This document shows positions 11,411 to 22,375 of a DNA stretch of 64,000 bases, in pieces. Each line of letters starts with the position of its first letter. The stretch's first letter is position 1. The notes below the pieces were generated by a model. It made no database searches. It was not told where the DNA came from and worked only from the letters and a program-made list of their open reading frames with translations. The stretch is from Neostapfia colusana (Eukaryota > Streptophyta > Magnoliopsida > Poales > Poaceae). Location of the stretch: positions 36,115,652 through 36,179,651 of the forward strand of contig JASWHV010000012.1 in the NCBI GenBank assembly GCA_030760725.1, read 5' to 3'. Both the position numbers and the translations under genes were made by a program.

Positions 11411-12123
11411 ATGGGGGACAAGGCCGGTAGCCAAATTGATCTCATCAAGGGAAAAGGAGCAAGTACGAGCAACTTTGAAGAACAAGGTTCTAACACGCCT
11501 CCAGCGGTTACTCCTCCACAAGACGTTTCAAGCTTAGAAGAAGATGAAGAAGTTCTTCGTTTCATGGCACTCCTCAAAAAGAAGAAGGAGGAGGCTAAAA
11601 AGAAAAAGAAGGAGAAGTTGGAGAAGAAGCTCAAGAGTAGTCAACAAGACTACTCGCGATATCCTTTTAATTATGAACGTCTAAATTCTCACTCTAGTTA
11701 TTTATCAATTCCTCTAGGCAAACCACCTCACTTTGATGGAACTAACTACACAATGTGGAAACACAACATGAAGTTGCATCTAATTTCATTGAACCCAAGT
11801 CTTTGGCATGTGGTGTGTACAGGTATAGATATCCCCGAAGACGTGGATGAACTCACCCAAGAACAAGAACAACAAATCCATCGCAATGCACAAGCGGCGG
11901 CCGTGCTCAACTCATCTCTAAGCATTGAAAAATTCAACAAGGTAGATGGATTGGAGCTCGCCAAAGATATTTGGTACACCCTCAAGATCGCACATGAAGG
12001 AAACTGATCCGTGAGGGAAGCCAAGATTGAGATGATAGAAGGAGAGCTTGGAAGGTTCTCCTTGGAAGAAGGCAAAACACCTCAAGAAATGTACAACCAA
12101 CTCAAAACTCTTATCAACAAGAG
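11411..12123 (+). pseudogene. gag: C1 gag, N-terminal part
   Basis: The ATG at 11411 starts a Ser/Glu-rich leader, a very Lys-rich stretch (residues about 56-75) and a copia gag domain with FDGTNYTMWKHNMKLHL near residue 109. It would form the particle shell. An in-frame TGA at 12004-12006 stops the frame after 198 residues; the same frame then continues (motif MIEGELGRFS). At 12124-12128 the gene reaches the TCGAG target site of G2 and resumes at 26447. Confidence 0.83.
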
Positions 12124-12128
12124 TCGAG
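12124..12128. repeat. Left TSD of G2 (TCGAG)
   Basis: These five bases are repeated at 26442-26446 directly after the other end of G2, the expected duplication from integrase-mediated insertion. Confidence 0.92.
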
Positions 12129-15100
12129 TGTGAGGACCACCCCGTGGTTCACCCACTCCAGGATCGCATAGGGTGGTGCCGTGCGATGCGGCACCCAACA
12201 GCACACATGAAAAGAATCAAGGGTAACATACAAACTTTTATTTGATATAAAACAGCGGAAGTCTTTTTACAAAACCTATTCATACAGCGGAAGTAATATA
12301 CATATAAGGCCTCTCATCCTAGCTATGCAAAAGTGCAGCCGTCCAGCCCGGGGACGCTACACACTAGCAGCATGGAACCGGAGAATCACGGCGGCGTGCA
12401 TGGCTCCAGCTCAGCCGTGTACCCCGTCGGGGGCATCGCCTCATCCTCGGAACCTTCCTCATACCTCTCACCTGCACACAGCTCAAATATTGCAACCGTG
12501 AGCACGAAGGCTCAGCAAGTCTTAACTGTCAACCCTAGGCATGGAACTCTTCGTGCAAGGGTATGTAAGATAGGAAAGGATTTTTGCAATAAAGACACGC
12601 CTATAAGTTGGTCCTTACTTTCAGTTTAATAGCAGCAGATTCATGTGCCTTAAGCAGCCCTCACATCGGAAGTCCACAATCAAACAAGAAATGCTTTCCC
12701 CCGATGTGGAGATGCCCAAAGTGGAATGTAAACTTAATTAGCTCTATATCTACAACAATCAAGGTATTCAAGACATTAAGATCAATACAGCATTTTCAGT
12801 TGGCTTATTTCACTTCTTACTACGTCACAGCGCAGTGAACAAGCGGGTACTCAAATAACCGCGAGGGACGGTGATTGCAATCAAGACACACCCGGATAAC
12901 ACGTCACATACACCCACTTTCAGAAGCGTGATTCCACACCCCTTCCTACTCTGTTGTATGCAACAACCTTTCAAAGGCAACCCAAATGCCGAACCGGTCC
13001 ATCCGTAACGGGTAGGAGGTCCCCGCGTGGAGCGTGACTGTGCCCACCGGCAGATTTACACCTTGCTACCCTCAACCCACTCCTATTTACGGTTGGGTAA
13101 GCCTCGACACCCAGGTTAACCAATTACATCGGTTTCCTGGTTCCCATATGCCAGTATGCATCCGGTACTGTTCGATACTTGTCCAGCAGGGCCGCACACG
13201 GACGGTCCTCAACCGACACCAACAGGGCTACGCACGTGAGACCTCTGCTCACTGCTTCCTATCCCCCCTGCTGGGTCTCATTTTCATAACTCGAGCCATT
13301 ATCTACCTCTTTTCTTCCCGTGTGATAAGTACTATCTCGCGAGTAGCTTCCAACCACTCGACTTCTACCGAGATCCTATACATTAGCATGGCAATCTCTA
13401 CTCGTCGGTTTGTAAACTACCCAACCCTTTATAGGATTTAAAGAGGCTATGCAAGTGGGGTTTCAATCACCCTAACTCTAATGCAAACATTCACCCTAGA
13501 CATAAATGATACAAATAAAAACTTTATAAAAGGTACTTAAGTGCAAACCGGGGCTTGCCTGGTTGCGAGTTAAACGGAAAGTCAGCTTCCGGTGGCAGGA
13601 CGTCCAAAGGCTCTGGCGTATCCTCAACTTCGGTCACTATCATGAAATGTAATAAAATACATGTATAAGTATTAAGGATTTATAAGAATTGGACTTCTAT
13701 TCATAGCTATTGCTATTTAAAATCCTTAATTGGCTTTGGGATTTTTACAGTGGATACTAGACTCTCTAAGGATGACTTGAGTCAAATTTGGAGACATGTC
13801 ATTGCACAATGTAGTCTTTAAAATTCCTACAAGTACAATGCTTCTCTAAATTTTGAGCCCAATTCAGGAGCTTTGACATAGCTAATGGTGGAAGATCTGA
13901 TTGGGGTAAGTCTCCATGGTTCTAACAAAATTTGTTTCACCATTTTTGGAGCTACCATCAGAGAGATATGAATTTTTGAACTTAGACAGGAGTTCTGAAA
14001 AAGCTTCTGTTTAAATTTGAATTTTCAAATAAAGGCTGAACTTGAGAAGGTAATTTGACCTAGCAAATGACCTCCAATGAAGCCCAAATTTTTACTGGAG
14101 ATCAGTATCTATGAAGAGGATTTGCTACCCAAATTTGGGAATATTTCATAAAGAATTGCTCCTGTAATAAATCCCTAAAGGATTTACTAAAAACAATTCT
14201 ACAGAAATTCCTGGGCATTTTCATAGTCAAAATTTGGTTTCTCTGTGAAGCACTCCTCATGAGGAACCCAACAAAATTGGTCTCACTCTTTTTGGAGTTT
14301 TCTACACAAAGTTATGGCCTTGTAAAGATCAGCTAATTCCTGGAATTATTTCTCTAATAGAAACTTCAAATAATTGGGCTGGGCCCACTGTTTTAAATCG
14401 GACCAGTGGTATTTCGGCAACACCGGGGGCTACGGGGTTATTCCCGCGCAGCCGCACCAGATCCGGCGCCACAAACCGATCCTCGCGCGAACCCGGAGGC
14501 TGACCGGTGGGACCGGCCCTCCTTCGTCTTCCTCGCGCTGCCCGCGCCTTCCGCGGCGGCGCACGCCGGCGAGGCTCGCCGGGACGGGATTCCTGTGGTC
14601 CAAACTTCGTCAAACTCGCCGCCTGTGAGTTCTACACCGTGCTGAACACGATGGTGGGGTCGGGAGCCGATGACAATGGCCGGAAAGGTGCTTGCACCGG
14701 CGACCATGTCGAATCTTACTTCGGCGACCTCGCTCTCCCTCAACAGTGGGTCTTTCGGGCTAGGGTTGGCTCTAAAAGCACCAGTGTCCCATGGACATCC
14801 TCGACCCATAGCTCGCTCTCCCTGAAACCCACCGGAGATGGGACCTCACCGGCGACCTGAGCCCGCAAAACTCCGGCGGCGACAAAAACTCGATACCCGG
14901 CATCTCTACTTGCTCATTTGAGCTGCTAGAACTTCGGAGAGATGCGCAAGCCTGTGCTGGAGCTACTGTAAGCTTATCTAGAGCGGAGCTACCCCGAGCA
15001 CAACGAATTTCTTCGAAGGGTTCTCGGGTTTCTAAAGATCCGCCGGCGCCAAACTTCAAAATACTCGGTACCGGAGCGAAGAAAGCAGGAACTGGTGGAA

Positions 15101-16194
15101 AGGGAGGAGGAAGGGTTCCTCACGCACCTCAGGGACCTTTCTGTTGATCGGGAGGGGCTGCAAAACCGTCGGGCGACGGTGTGGCGTACAGGCGATCAAC
15201 ACCGGAGTTCCGAAAGGAATTCCAGCTCGTAGGCGCCAACCACCGGTGCTGGTGTTCACTTGGGGCTGCGGGGAGCTGGAGAGGAACCTGGCGCAACGAT
15301 CCCGTGGCTCAGCCGCGCGAGAGGCACGCCGACCTCACCGGGCGTCGATGAGCCGAAGGTTTCTTCCGCAGGTGGGGGAACTGGGTCCGCGAGGCTCGAG
15401 CAGAGCGTGGAGAGGCTGCGGGGTAATGAGGATGAGGTCAGATACGGCACTCGGCGGTCGCTTTAAGCACCCACGCGCCTGAACCGACGTCGGGGCGGCG
15501 GGGAAGCAGCTCGGTGGAGCATCGGCCGGCGGGTTTGATCGGGAGCTGGCGCCCTCGCGTGAACAGCCGAGTGAAACAGAGAGGTTTTGCTTCTATGGTG
15601 ACTGACCAGTGGGCCCCCTCTCCTTATTTCTCAGTAAATTTTTTTCTGATATTTCCCACCAGCAACTCAACATTAAAAGCTTTACTTCATCCCAAAGTTA
15701 TGTTTGAATTTGCAGAATTCAAATGGTTTGAATTCTGGTGTAGAATTTGAATGGGGTTTGATCATTTGAATTTGAAAAGGAGTTTGAATTCTCCACTTTG
15801 TATTGCCTAAAAAATTATAGCAAACCAGCTCCAAAATTTCCAATTTTTTTGCATGGCTGCTTATTAAAAGGTGGAGAACACATTTGTGAAACCCAATTTT
15901 TAAATTGAGGGAATTGGAATTTGAAACTGAATTTGAAATTCAGATTAGAGGGCTTCTCCTTTTAATCCCAAACAAATATTAAAACTCCTCCAAATGAGCT
16001 GAAATTAGGAAGGTTGAATATTTGGACTATAAAGATCCAAGTTGTGCATTTAGATCTCCATGTTTGGAAGTTTTGGGAAGTCTAAACCCTCACTTTGAAC
16101 TTACCCCATTATAATTCAAAGTTTTAATTCTCCTCATTTTTCATAAGTGCACATGAGCAGAATTTTTCTTGCTACCACTTTTGGGGATTTTACA
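12129..16194 (-). repeat. G2 3' LTR (4066 bp)
   Basis: Read on the minus strand it begins TGTAAAATCCCC next to the polypurine tract and ends GGTCCTCACA. It contains a GC-rich island at 14440-15560 flanked by AT-rich sequence and an R-U5-like block at 12129-13560 homologous to that of G1. A U5 hairpin is at 12175-12195. Open frames in the island recur identically in both LTRs because of copying, not as evidence of genes. Confidence 0.95.
12175..12195 (-). other. U5 hairpin of G2 3' LTR
   Basis: GGTGCCG and CGGCACC form a perfect 7-bp stem with a 7-nt loop; the copy in the 5' LTR is at 22422-22442. Confidence 0.65.
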
Positions 16195-16231
16195 TCCCTC
16201 CCCCCTTAAAAAGAATCTCGTCCCGAGATTC
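16195..16231 (-). other. G2 polypurine tract and adjacent perfect inverted repeat
   Basis: On the minus strand AAGGGGGGAGGGA (16195-16207) abuts the 3' LTR. Beside it GAATCTCG (16213-16220) and CGAGATTC (16224-16231) form a perfect 8-bp stem with a 3-nt loop. Confidence 0.88.
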
Positions 16232-16258
16232 CAAAGGAAAAGCAAAGTGGGGAAAACC

Positions 16259-19200
16259 TTACCGGGTATATGATGATAGCATGTCCGGATAATACGTGCG
16301 TAGATAATCCTCGCTTTCCCATGTCGCCTCATCAGCGGTATGGTTACTCCACAAGACCTTGTAGAACCATAAGGTCCGGTTTCTTGTGGCACGAGTCTTT
16401 TCATCGATGATCCGGATTGGATACTCCGTGTACGTGAGGTCCGGTTGAAGAACTTCTATGTCTTCTGCGCGGATTTCAGCTGAGGGTTTGAGGCACTTCC
16501 GCAGCTGAGAGATGTGGAAGACATTGTGAATGCCTGCGAGAGACGCTGGTAACTCCAGGCGATAGGCCACGGGTCCGCATCTTTCAATGACGGCGAACGG
16601 ACCAATGAACCGCGGCGCAAGTTTACCCTTCACTCCGAAACGATGAACTCCCTTCATCGGAGACACACGGACATAAACATGGTCCCCGATGTCGAAGTGG
16701 AGAGGGCGGCGTCTCTTATCCGCATAGCTCTTCTGACGAGATTGAGCAGCCTTGAGATTGGCTTGTATTACTCGCACTCGTTCTTCAGCTTCATTCACGA
16801 GTTCAATGCCGTAGATGACTCGCTCGCCGGACTCGCACCAGTTGAGAGGTGTGCGGCATTTCCGGCCGTAGAGAGCTTCATACGGCGCCATCTTGATGCT
16901 AGCTTGATAGCCATTGTTGTAAGAAAACTCCGCCAACGGCAAATGATCGTCCCAATTCTTGCCATGGGAGATGGCACACGCGCGTAGCATGTCTTCAAGC
17001 ACTTGATTCACCCGTTCAGTTTGACCATCTGTCTGCGGGTGATACGCGGAGCTTCGGATCAGTTTGGTCCCCAATGATGCGTGCAGCTGTTCCCAAAACC
17101 GAGAGACAAACAGCGCACCGCGATCTGAAATAATGGAGCGGGGAACACCGTGCAAGCATAAGATTCTTGCAATATAAAGCTCCGCATATTGCTTGGCCAC
17201 GTACTTTGTATGTACAGGGATAAAATGAGCCGACTTGGTTAGTCGATCGACTATCACCCAAATCGAGTCATGCTTGTGAGACGTGAGAGGTAAACCAACA
17301 ATGAAGTCCATGCTGATATCCTCCCACTTCCACGCCGGAATGTTCAACGGTTGCAGCTGTCCGGCTTTACGCATATGGTCGGCCTTCACACGCCGACACG
17401 TATCACATTCGGATACGTATTTGGCGATCTCTCTCTTCATCCGTGTCCACCAAAACCTGGTTTTCAGATCCTGGTACATCTTGTTGCTGCCCGGATGAAT
17501 AGAATACTTGGACAAATGAGCCTCGTCCAAGATTTTCTTCCGAAGCTTCATGTCACGGGGTACCACTATACGGTCTTTAAACCATAGAGTGTCGTGTTCA
17601 TCCCTTCGGAAGCATTTCATTTCGCCATTCTCCATACTTCTCCGAATGTGCGACATCCCCATGTCTTTCTGCTGAGCTTCCATAATCTCCTCTCTTATGG
17701 TTGGGATGAGAGCAAGATTATGTAATGCCCCGTATGGAACCAAGTACAGACTCGGCTCCCCCTCTTCAAGTGGGGTGATGGACAGATTGTTGACATGGGA
17801 TTTGTGGCTTAAGGCATCGGCAACCACGTTTGCCTTACCGGGGTGGTAGTGAATCTCGATCTCATAGTCTTTGATCAGTTCTAGCCATCTCCGTTGCCGC
17901 ATATTCAACTCCTTTTGAGTGAATATATATTTCAGACTTTTGTGGTCGGTGTAGAGGTGCACTAAGTTCCCAAGCAAATAGTGCCTCCACATCTTCAAGG
18001 CCAATACCACAGCAGCGAGCTCAAGATCATGAGTCGGATAGTGCTGCTCGTGGTTACGAAGTTGACGTGAGCCATAGGCGACCACTCTTCCTCCTTGCAT
18101 CAATACACAGCCAAGCCCGATGCCAGACGCATCACAATATACGTCAAAGGGCTTGGTTGTATCCGGTTGAGCTAACACCGGGGCTGTTGTAAGATGCTTC
18201 ACTAATGCTTGGAAAGCTTCTTCACAAGCTGAGCTCCAAACATATTTGATCCCCTTTCTCAACAGTTCAGTCATCGGCTTAGCAAGCTTGGAGAAATTTG
18301 GTATGAATCTCCGATAATATCCTGCTAACCCGAGGAAACTCCTGACTTCATGGACTGATGTGGGGGACTTCCATTTCAGCACTTGTTCAATTTTGCTTGG
18401 ATCAACTGCAATGCCTTCTGCAGAAATAATGTGACCAAGGAATGGCACTTGGCTGATCCAAAACTCGCACTTGCTGAACTTAGCATAAAGCTTATGGTCT
18501 CTTAATCGTTGAAGTACGATATGCAAGTGTTTGGCGTGTTCTTCTTCAGTCTTAGAGTAAACTAAGATGTCGTCTATGAAAACCACCACAAACTTGTCCA
18601 ACTCCGGCATGAACACTGAGTTCATGAGATACATGAAGTGTGCCGGGGCGTTGGTGAGACCAAAGGACATGACGAGGTATTCATACAACCCATATCTCGT
18701 TGAGAAGGCCGTCTTTGGAATATCTTCCGCCCGGATCTTGATTTGATGATACCCTGAGCGAAGATCCATCTTGGAAAATACACTCGCACCCACAAGTTGA
18801 TCGAAGAGAATATCGATGCGGGGCAGTGGATATTTATTCTTGATGGTGACGGCGTTGAGAGGTCGGTAGTCCACACACAACCTCAAGGTTTCATCCTTTT
18901 TCTTCACAAACAGCGCCGAGCATCCCCATGGCGAGGAACTCGGTCGAATGAAACCCTTCTTCATCAAATCGTTGAGCTGCTCCTTTAGTTCAGCCAGCTC
19001 ATTTGGAGCCATCTTATATGGTCTCCGTGAGATTGGTGTCGTCCCAGGTACGAGTTCAATCTTGAACTCGACATCTCTTTCAGGTGGCATGCCCGGAAGA
19101 TCATCCGGAAAGACATCCGGGTATTCACGGACCACACGAATATCCTCAAGTTTCGTGGCTTCCGTGTTATATGTGGCTGGGGTTTCTTGAACCGAATGGT

Positions 19201-20797
19201 CAAGAATAAGAACATGTGGTTCATGAAGTGGAGAGTTTAAACGAACCACACGTGGAATGATGTCAAGAACAGCTCCATGGCGATGTAGCCATGACATTCC
19301 TAAAATGACATCAAGTTTTTGACTCTCTAATATGATTAGAGAAGTCGGATATAGATTCCCACCCAACTGTAATGGTGCTCTATAGACCATTCTATCAGCT
19401 GTTATTTTCCCACCCGGAGAACATATCAAATATGAATTATTTGTGGGAATGATAGGCAGTTGATATTTAATAACATAAGACTGACTTATGAAATTATGGG
19501 TGGCACCGGAGTCAAAAAGTATGACTACGGGATGATCTAGGTAAGAGAACGTACCCGCGAGGACGGATTCGCCTTCCGGCACGTCTTCGATGGCTAAGTG
19601 GTGGACGTTGCCGGGTTTTGGTGCTGGTTTCTTGGGCTGGTTGCGGGGCTGATTAGCACCCTGATATGGTGCTGCACCCCTGCCCTGTCGCGGCTCGGGG
19701 CAGTCTCTTGAAATGTGCCCGACACGACCACACGTGTAGCACGTGTAAGGTGTCGGGGTCCCGCCGACTTGAGGAGGAAATCCCGGTGCACGCTGTTGAA
19801 ACTGGGGCGCACGCGGGACCATCCTTTGCTGCTGCTGTTGCTGTGGTGGATACGTCGGTCGAAAGCCCGGCGCATTATATTGCCGGCCGCGAAACTGAGG
19901 CGGTCGCGCCGGTGGCTGCCATCTCTGACCGGATGGTGAACGATATACCACACGGTATTTCTGTGGCGTTCCACCACTGCTGCTCGTCAGCGCGCTGCGT
20001 TTCCTCTTGTCAGAAACGCGCTCGCGCTGAGCATTCTCCTGTAGAATCGCGGCATTAACTAGGTCGTTGAATGTGCCGCGATTGCTCTGGGCGAGATGGA
20101 CCTTCATCTTGGAGTTCAGGCCCCGGAAGAACGCATTGCGCTTGTTGTCTTCCGTGCCCACAAATCCTGGCGCATACTGCGCCAGCCGGTTGAATAACCT
20201 GGAGTACTCATGAGCACTCCTCTCGCCTTGCCGTAGCGCCAGGAACTCCTGGAGCTTCATCTCCATCACACCGGGAGGTATGTGATAGGCGCGGAACGCC
20301 TCCCGGAACTCCATCCATGTGACGGCATGGCCAGCCGGTAAGGAGGCGGTGTAGTTCGCCCACCAGGTACCGGCTTCTCCTTGAAGCTGTTGCGCTGCGT
20401 ACAGCGCCTTCTGATGTTCGGTGCATCGTAGCAGCCCGAACTTTGCCTCCAGAGTGCGGATAAAGCTGTCCGCCTCCAAAGGTTCTTCGGCCTCCGTGAA
20501 GACCGGTGGATGGGTCGCCATGAATTCTGAATACGAGCTTTGTTGGGGCTGGCGTTGCCCATTGTCTTGGCGTCCTCCCTGATGGGACGCATTTTGCTGC
20601 ACCAACATCCGCAGTAACTCGGTTTGCTCATCGCGCGAGCTGAGCACTGCGGCGAGAACCTCTGCAAGATTCCTTGGAAGTTCTGGCGGTGGAGGGGGTG
20701 GTTGCTGCTGCGTCGTGGTCTGCTCCGGAGGTGGAGACTCATCACCACGAACTTGACTCGGACCTCCCTCCTCTTGCGTTGAACGTGTCCGCACCAT
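16259..20797 (-). CDS. gag-pol: G2 Gag-Pol polyprotein, intact
   Basis: A single frame of 1512 residues encodes all functions for transposition. The start at 20797 (MVRTRS) is the first ATG of the frame and matches the gag starts of G1 and G5. Order by residue: Pro/Gln-rich N-terminus (about 20-40); capsid domain (about 90-260); CCHC knuckle [14 protein letters not shown] (about 349-362); protease with catalytic DSG (about 429-431); RT with catalytic FIDD (about 740-743); RNase H (VYCDASG about 884; TDHKSL about 949); integrase HHCC (about 1094-1135) and DD-E core (VDRLTK about 1182, SDRGALF about 1225); GVHRFGVKG motif; chromodomain-like [11 protein letters not shown]...TWES (about 1475-1496). 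No stop or frameshift is present and catalytic motifs look conserved, so it may be functional. Expression would come from the 5' LTR promoter; heterochromatic silencing is likely but not visible here. Confidence 0.95.
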   Translation of the reverse strand: MVRTRSTQEEGGPSQVRGDESPPPEQTTTQQQPPPPPPELPRNLAEVLAAVLSSRDEQTELLRMLVQQNASHQGGRQDNGQRQPQQSSYSEFMATHPPVFTEAEEPLEADSFIRTLEAKFGLLRCTEHQKALYAAQQLQGEAGTWWANYTASLPAGHAVTWMEFREAFRAYHIPPGVMEMKLQEFLALRQGERSAHEYSRLFNRLAQYAPGFVGTEDNKRNAFFRGLNSKMKVHLAQSNRGTFNDLVNAAILQENAQRERVSDKRKRSALTSSSGGTPQKYRVVYRSPSGQRWQPPARPPQFRGRQYNAPGFRPTYPPQQQQQQRMVPRAPQFQQRAPGFPPQVGGTPTPYTCYTCGRVGHISRDCPEPRQGRGAAPYQGANQPRNQPKKPAPKPGNVHHLAIEDVPEGESVLAGTFSYLDHPVVILFDSGATHNFISQSYVIKYQLPIIPTNNSYLICSPGGKITADRMVYRAPLQLGGNLYPTSLIILESQKLDVILGMSWLHRHGAVLDIIPRVVRLNSPLHEPHVLILDHSVQETPATYNTEATKLEDIRVVREYPDVFPDDLPGMPPERDVEFKIELVPGTTPISRRPYKMAPNELAELKEQLNDLMKKGFIRPSSSPWGCSALFVKKKDETLRLCVDYRPLNAVTIKNKYPLPRIDILFDQLVGASVFSKMDLRSGYHQIKIRAEDIPKTAFSTRYGLYEYLVMSFGLTNAPAHFMYLMNSVFMPELDKFVVVFIDDILVYSKTEEEHAKHLHIVLQRLRDHKLYAKFSKCEFWISQVPFLGHIISAEGIAVDPSKIEQVLKWKSPTSVHEVRSFLGLAGYYRRFIPNFSKLAKPMTELLRKGIKYVWSSACEEAFQALVKHLTTAPVLAQPDTTKPFDVYCDASGIGLGCVLMQGGRVVAYGSRQLRNHEQHYPTHDLELAAVVLALKMWRHYLLGNLVHLYTDHKSLKYIFTQKELNMRQRRWLELIKDYEIEIHYHPGKANVVADALSHKSHVNNLSITPLEEGEPSLYLVPYGALHNLALIPTIREEIMEAQQKDMGMSHIRRSMENGEMKCFRRDEHDTLWFKDRIVVPRDMKLRKKILDEAHLSKYSIHPGSNKMYQDLKTRFWWTRMKREIAKYVSECDTCRRVKADHMRKAGQLQPLNIPAWKWEDISMDFIVGLPLTSHKHDSIWVIVDRLTKSAHFIPVHTKYVAKQYAELYIARILCLHGVPRSIISDRGALFVSRFWEQLHASLGTKLIRSSAYHPQTDGQTERVNQVLEDMLRACAISHGKNWDDHLPLAEFSYNNGYQASIKMAPYEALYGRKCRTPLNWCESGERVIYGIELVNEAEERVRVIQANLKAAQSRQKSYADKRRRPLHFDIGDHVYVRVSPMKGVHRFGVKGKLAPRFIGPFAVIERCGPVAYRLELPASLAGIHNVFHISQLRKCLKPSAEIRAEDIEVLQPDLTYTEYPIRIIDEKTRATRNRTLWFYKVLWSNHTADEATWESEDYLRTYYPDMLSSYTR

Positions 20798-22359
20798 TCT
20801 GCATTCACATCATTCAAACGATCAGTACATGTTGGTTTATTTCATCCAGTCTATACAATAGTGATACGAGAATGGCGTAGACAATGCGCATAACAAACAC
20901 ACATATGGATAAAGTATAAACTTTATGCAACATATACATCCCTGGACCATGTCCCATGATCGAGTTCCAAAGTATTGAACTTGAGGGGTTTAAAAGTTCA
21001 TTTCGACCATCGGGGTCACCACGGGATGTTAAGTGTGTTAGCATGCGTAATTCCTCGCTATTGTATTGGACCCAAACATGTACTAACTCGAAGTGATATG
21101 TCAAATGCATAAACCCTTCGACTCTAACTCGCTGTTTTACAACAGCCACTGGACGTCAAACTGTGAAACTAAGTGTTTTGGTTGAAATACAGAAAATTCC
21201 GGAGAGCATTTGGTCTGCCCTGTTTCTGGACAGTACCTACTCATCTTAGATTTTCATCCCATTGGAGGGAGATTTTGTTCTGGAACTCTACAGAAAAATT
21301 GTAGAGGACTTCAAAACCTTTCCAGAAGGTTATCCCACACCTCCATTGGTTCAACCAATCCTAAGTTATGCCCTGTTCAAGTTCAGCAAAAGTTTCTGCC
21401 AAAAACAGGGGGGATTGTTCCTAAGCTTTTGGAATTGAGCCTATACTCCCAATTGACTCTTAGATCAATATAGGAGTTTACTAACCCCTAAATGAAATCC
21501 TAAACTTCATTTTGACTCTTTTCTTTGAAAATAAACTTTTATACAGTCGGTACTACGTTTCCTCACCAAAGAAAAATCCTAAACCGGTATTCCGGCATAT
21601 ACGTGTCAAATGGTGGAACTAAAGTCGTCACTCACAAACGGTTTCTACACGTCATGCACTAACGTGGTTAATGTACCTGCAGAAGAACACACAATAATGG
21701 TGCACACAAAGGTTTTTGACATTTCAGGCAGTTCCATATCGTAGTAAAAACATACGGTCCGTATCATTGCCATACGGATCATCCTTGAGTCAAGCCACGT
21801 CTCAAGGTACATGGTCGTGTTTTCACACCACACGACGGGGAACCCGAGTAGAGCGCGAACGGGTCGTCACGGTTGGGAATTTTATCAACCCAACGGATAC
21901 CACCTACTGCCTCATGACCGTTGAGGCACGCCGATGGCGAGCGCTGCGTATGGCCCTTTGAACATTGAACGTTCAAGAGTTGCACACTATCGTGTTGCTT
22001 ACCACACGATGGGGTATTCTCACTTTTGCCTAAAGCACGCTGGAGATCAGCGTTTTCATATGCTCTCAGAACCATTGAGAAGTTCAGAGACTCATATTAA
22101 CTACCGTGCCAAGCCACGGTATAACCTTCCATACTATTACTCGTATGGTGAGTTACCGTAATTGATCCGCCTACGGTGACGTACCTTACCTCTTACCTGA
22201 CGTCGGAGCGTCGTTACAGAATGTATAACATATAAGTTAGCTTTCCACCATCATAACTAGTACTATCATAGACCTTATGTGGGCTTAATGACTAATCCTC
22301 ACTCGACTACTTCTAAATTTTCAAAATAAGCTCTTTTCAAGTGTGCTATTCCCAATGCT
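20798..22359 (-). other. G2 untranslated leader
   Basis: This 1.56-kb stretch between primer site and gag has no credible ORF. It includes a block at 21783-21913 that is much more similar to the G5 leader than the surroundings are and is rich in inverted repeats. It probably holds RNA packaging signals (inference). Confidence 0.75.
21783..21913 (-). other. Conserved hairpin-rich leader block in G2
   Basis: It contains CCTTGAG/CTCAAGG (21783-21789 and 21801-21807) and GTTGGG/CCCAAC (21872-21877 and 21889-21894). The matching block in G5 is at 58184-58312 with both stems preserved. A role in genome dimerisation or packaging is an inference. Confidence 0.55.
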
Positions 22360-22371
22360 GCTCTGATACCA
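22360..22371 (-). other. G2 primer binding site (initiator-Met tRNA)
   Basis: On the minus strand it reads TGGTATCAGAGC, the complement of the 3' end of plant initiator-Met tRNA, four bases after the 5' LTR. It primes minus-strand DNA synthesis. Confidence 0.93.
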
Positions 22372-22375
22372 TGAC

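Noticed and set aside
14329..15482. Several overlapping open frames of 64-123 codons in the G2 LTR, repeated at 24576-25729
   Set aside because: They lie on both strands in a GC-rich LTR island where stops are rare, and the repetition is only LTR duplication. No recognisable domain.
22360..22371. Match to initiator-Met tRNA
   Set aside because: Only the 3' terminal 12 bases match; this is a primer binding site, not a tRNA gene. The same holds for the other primer sites.
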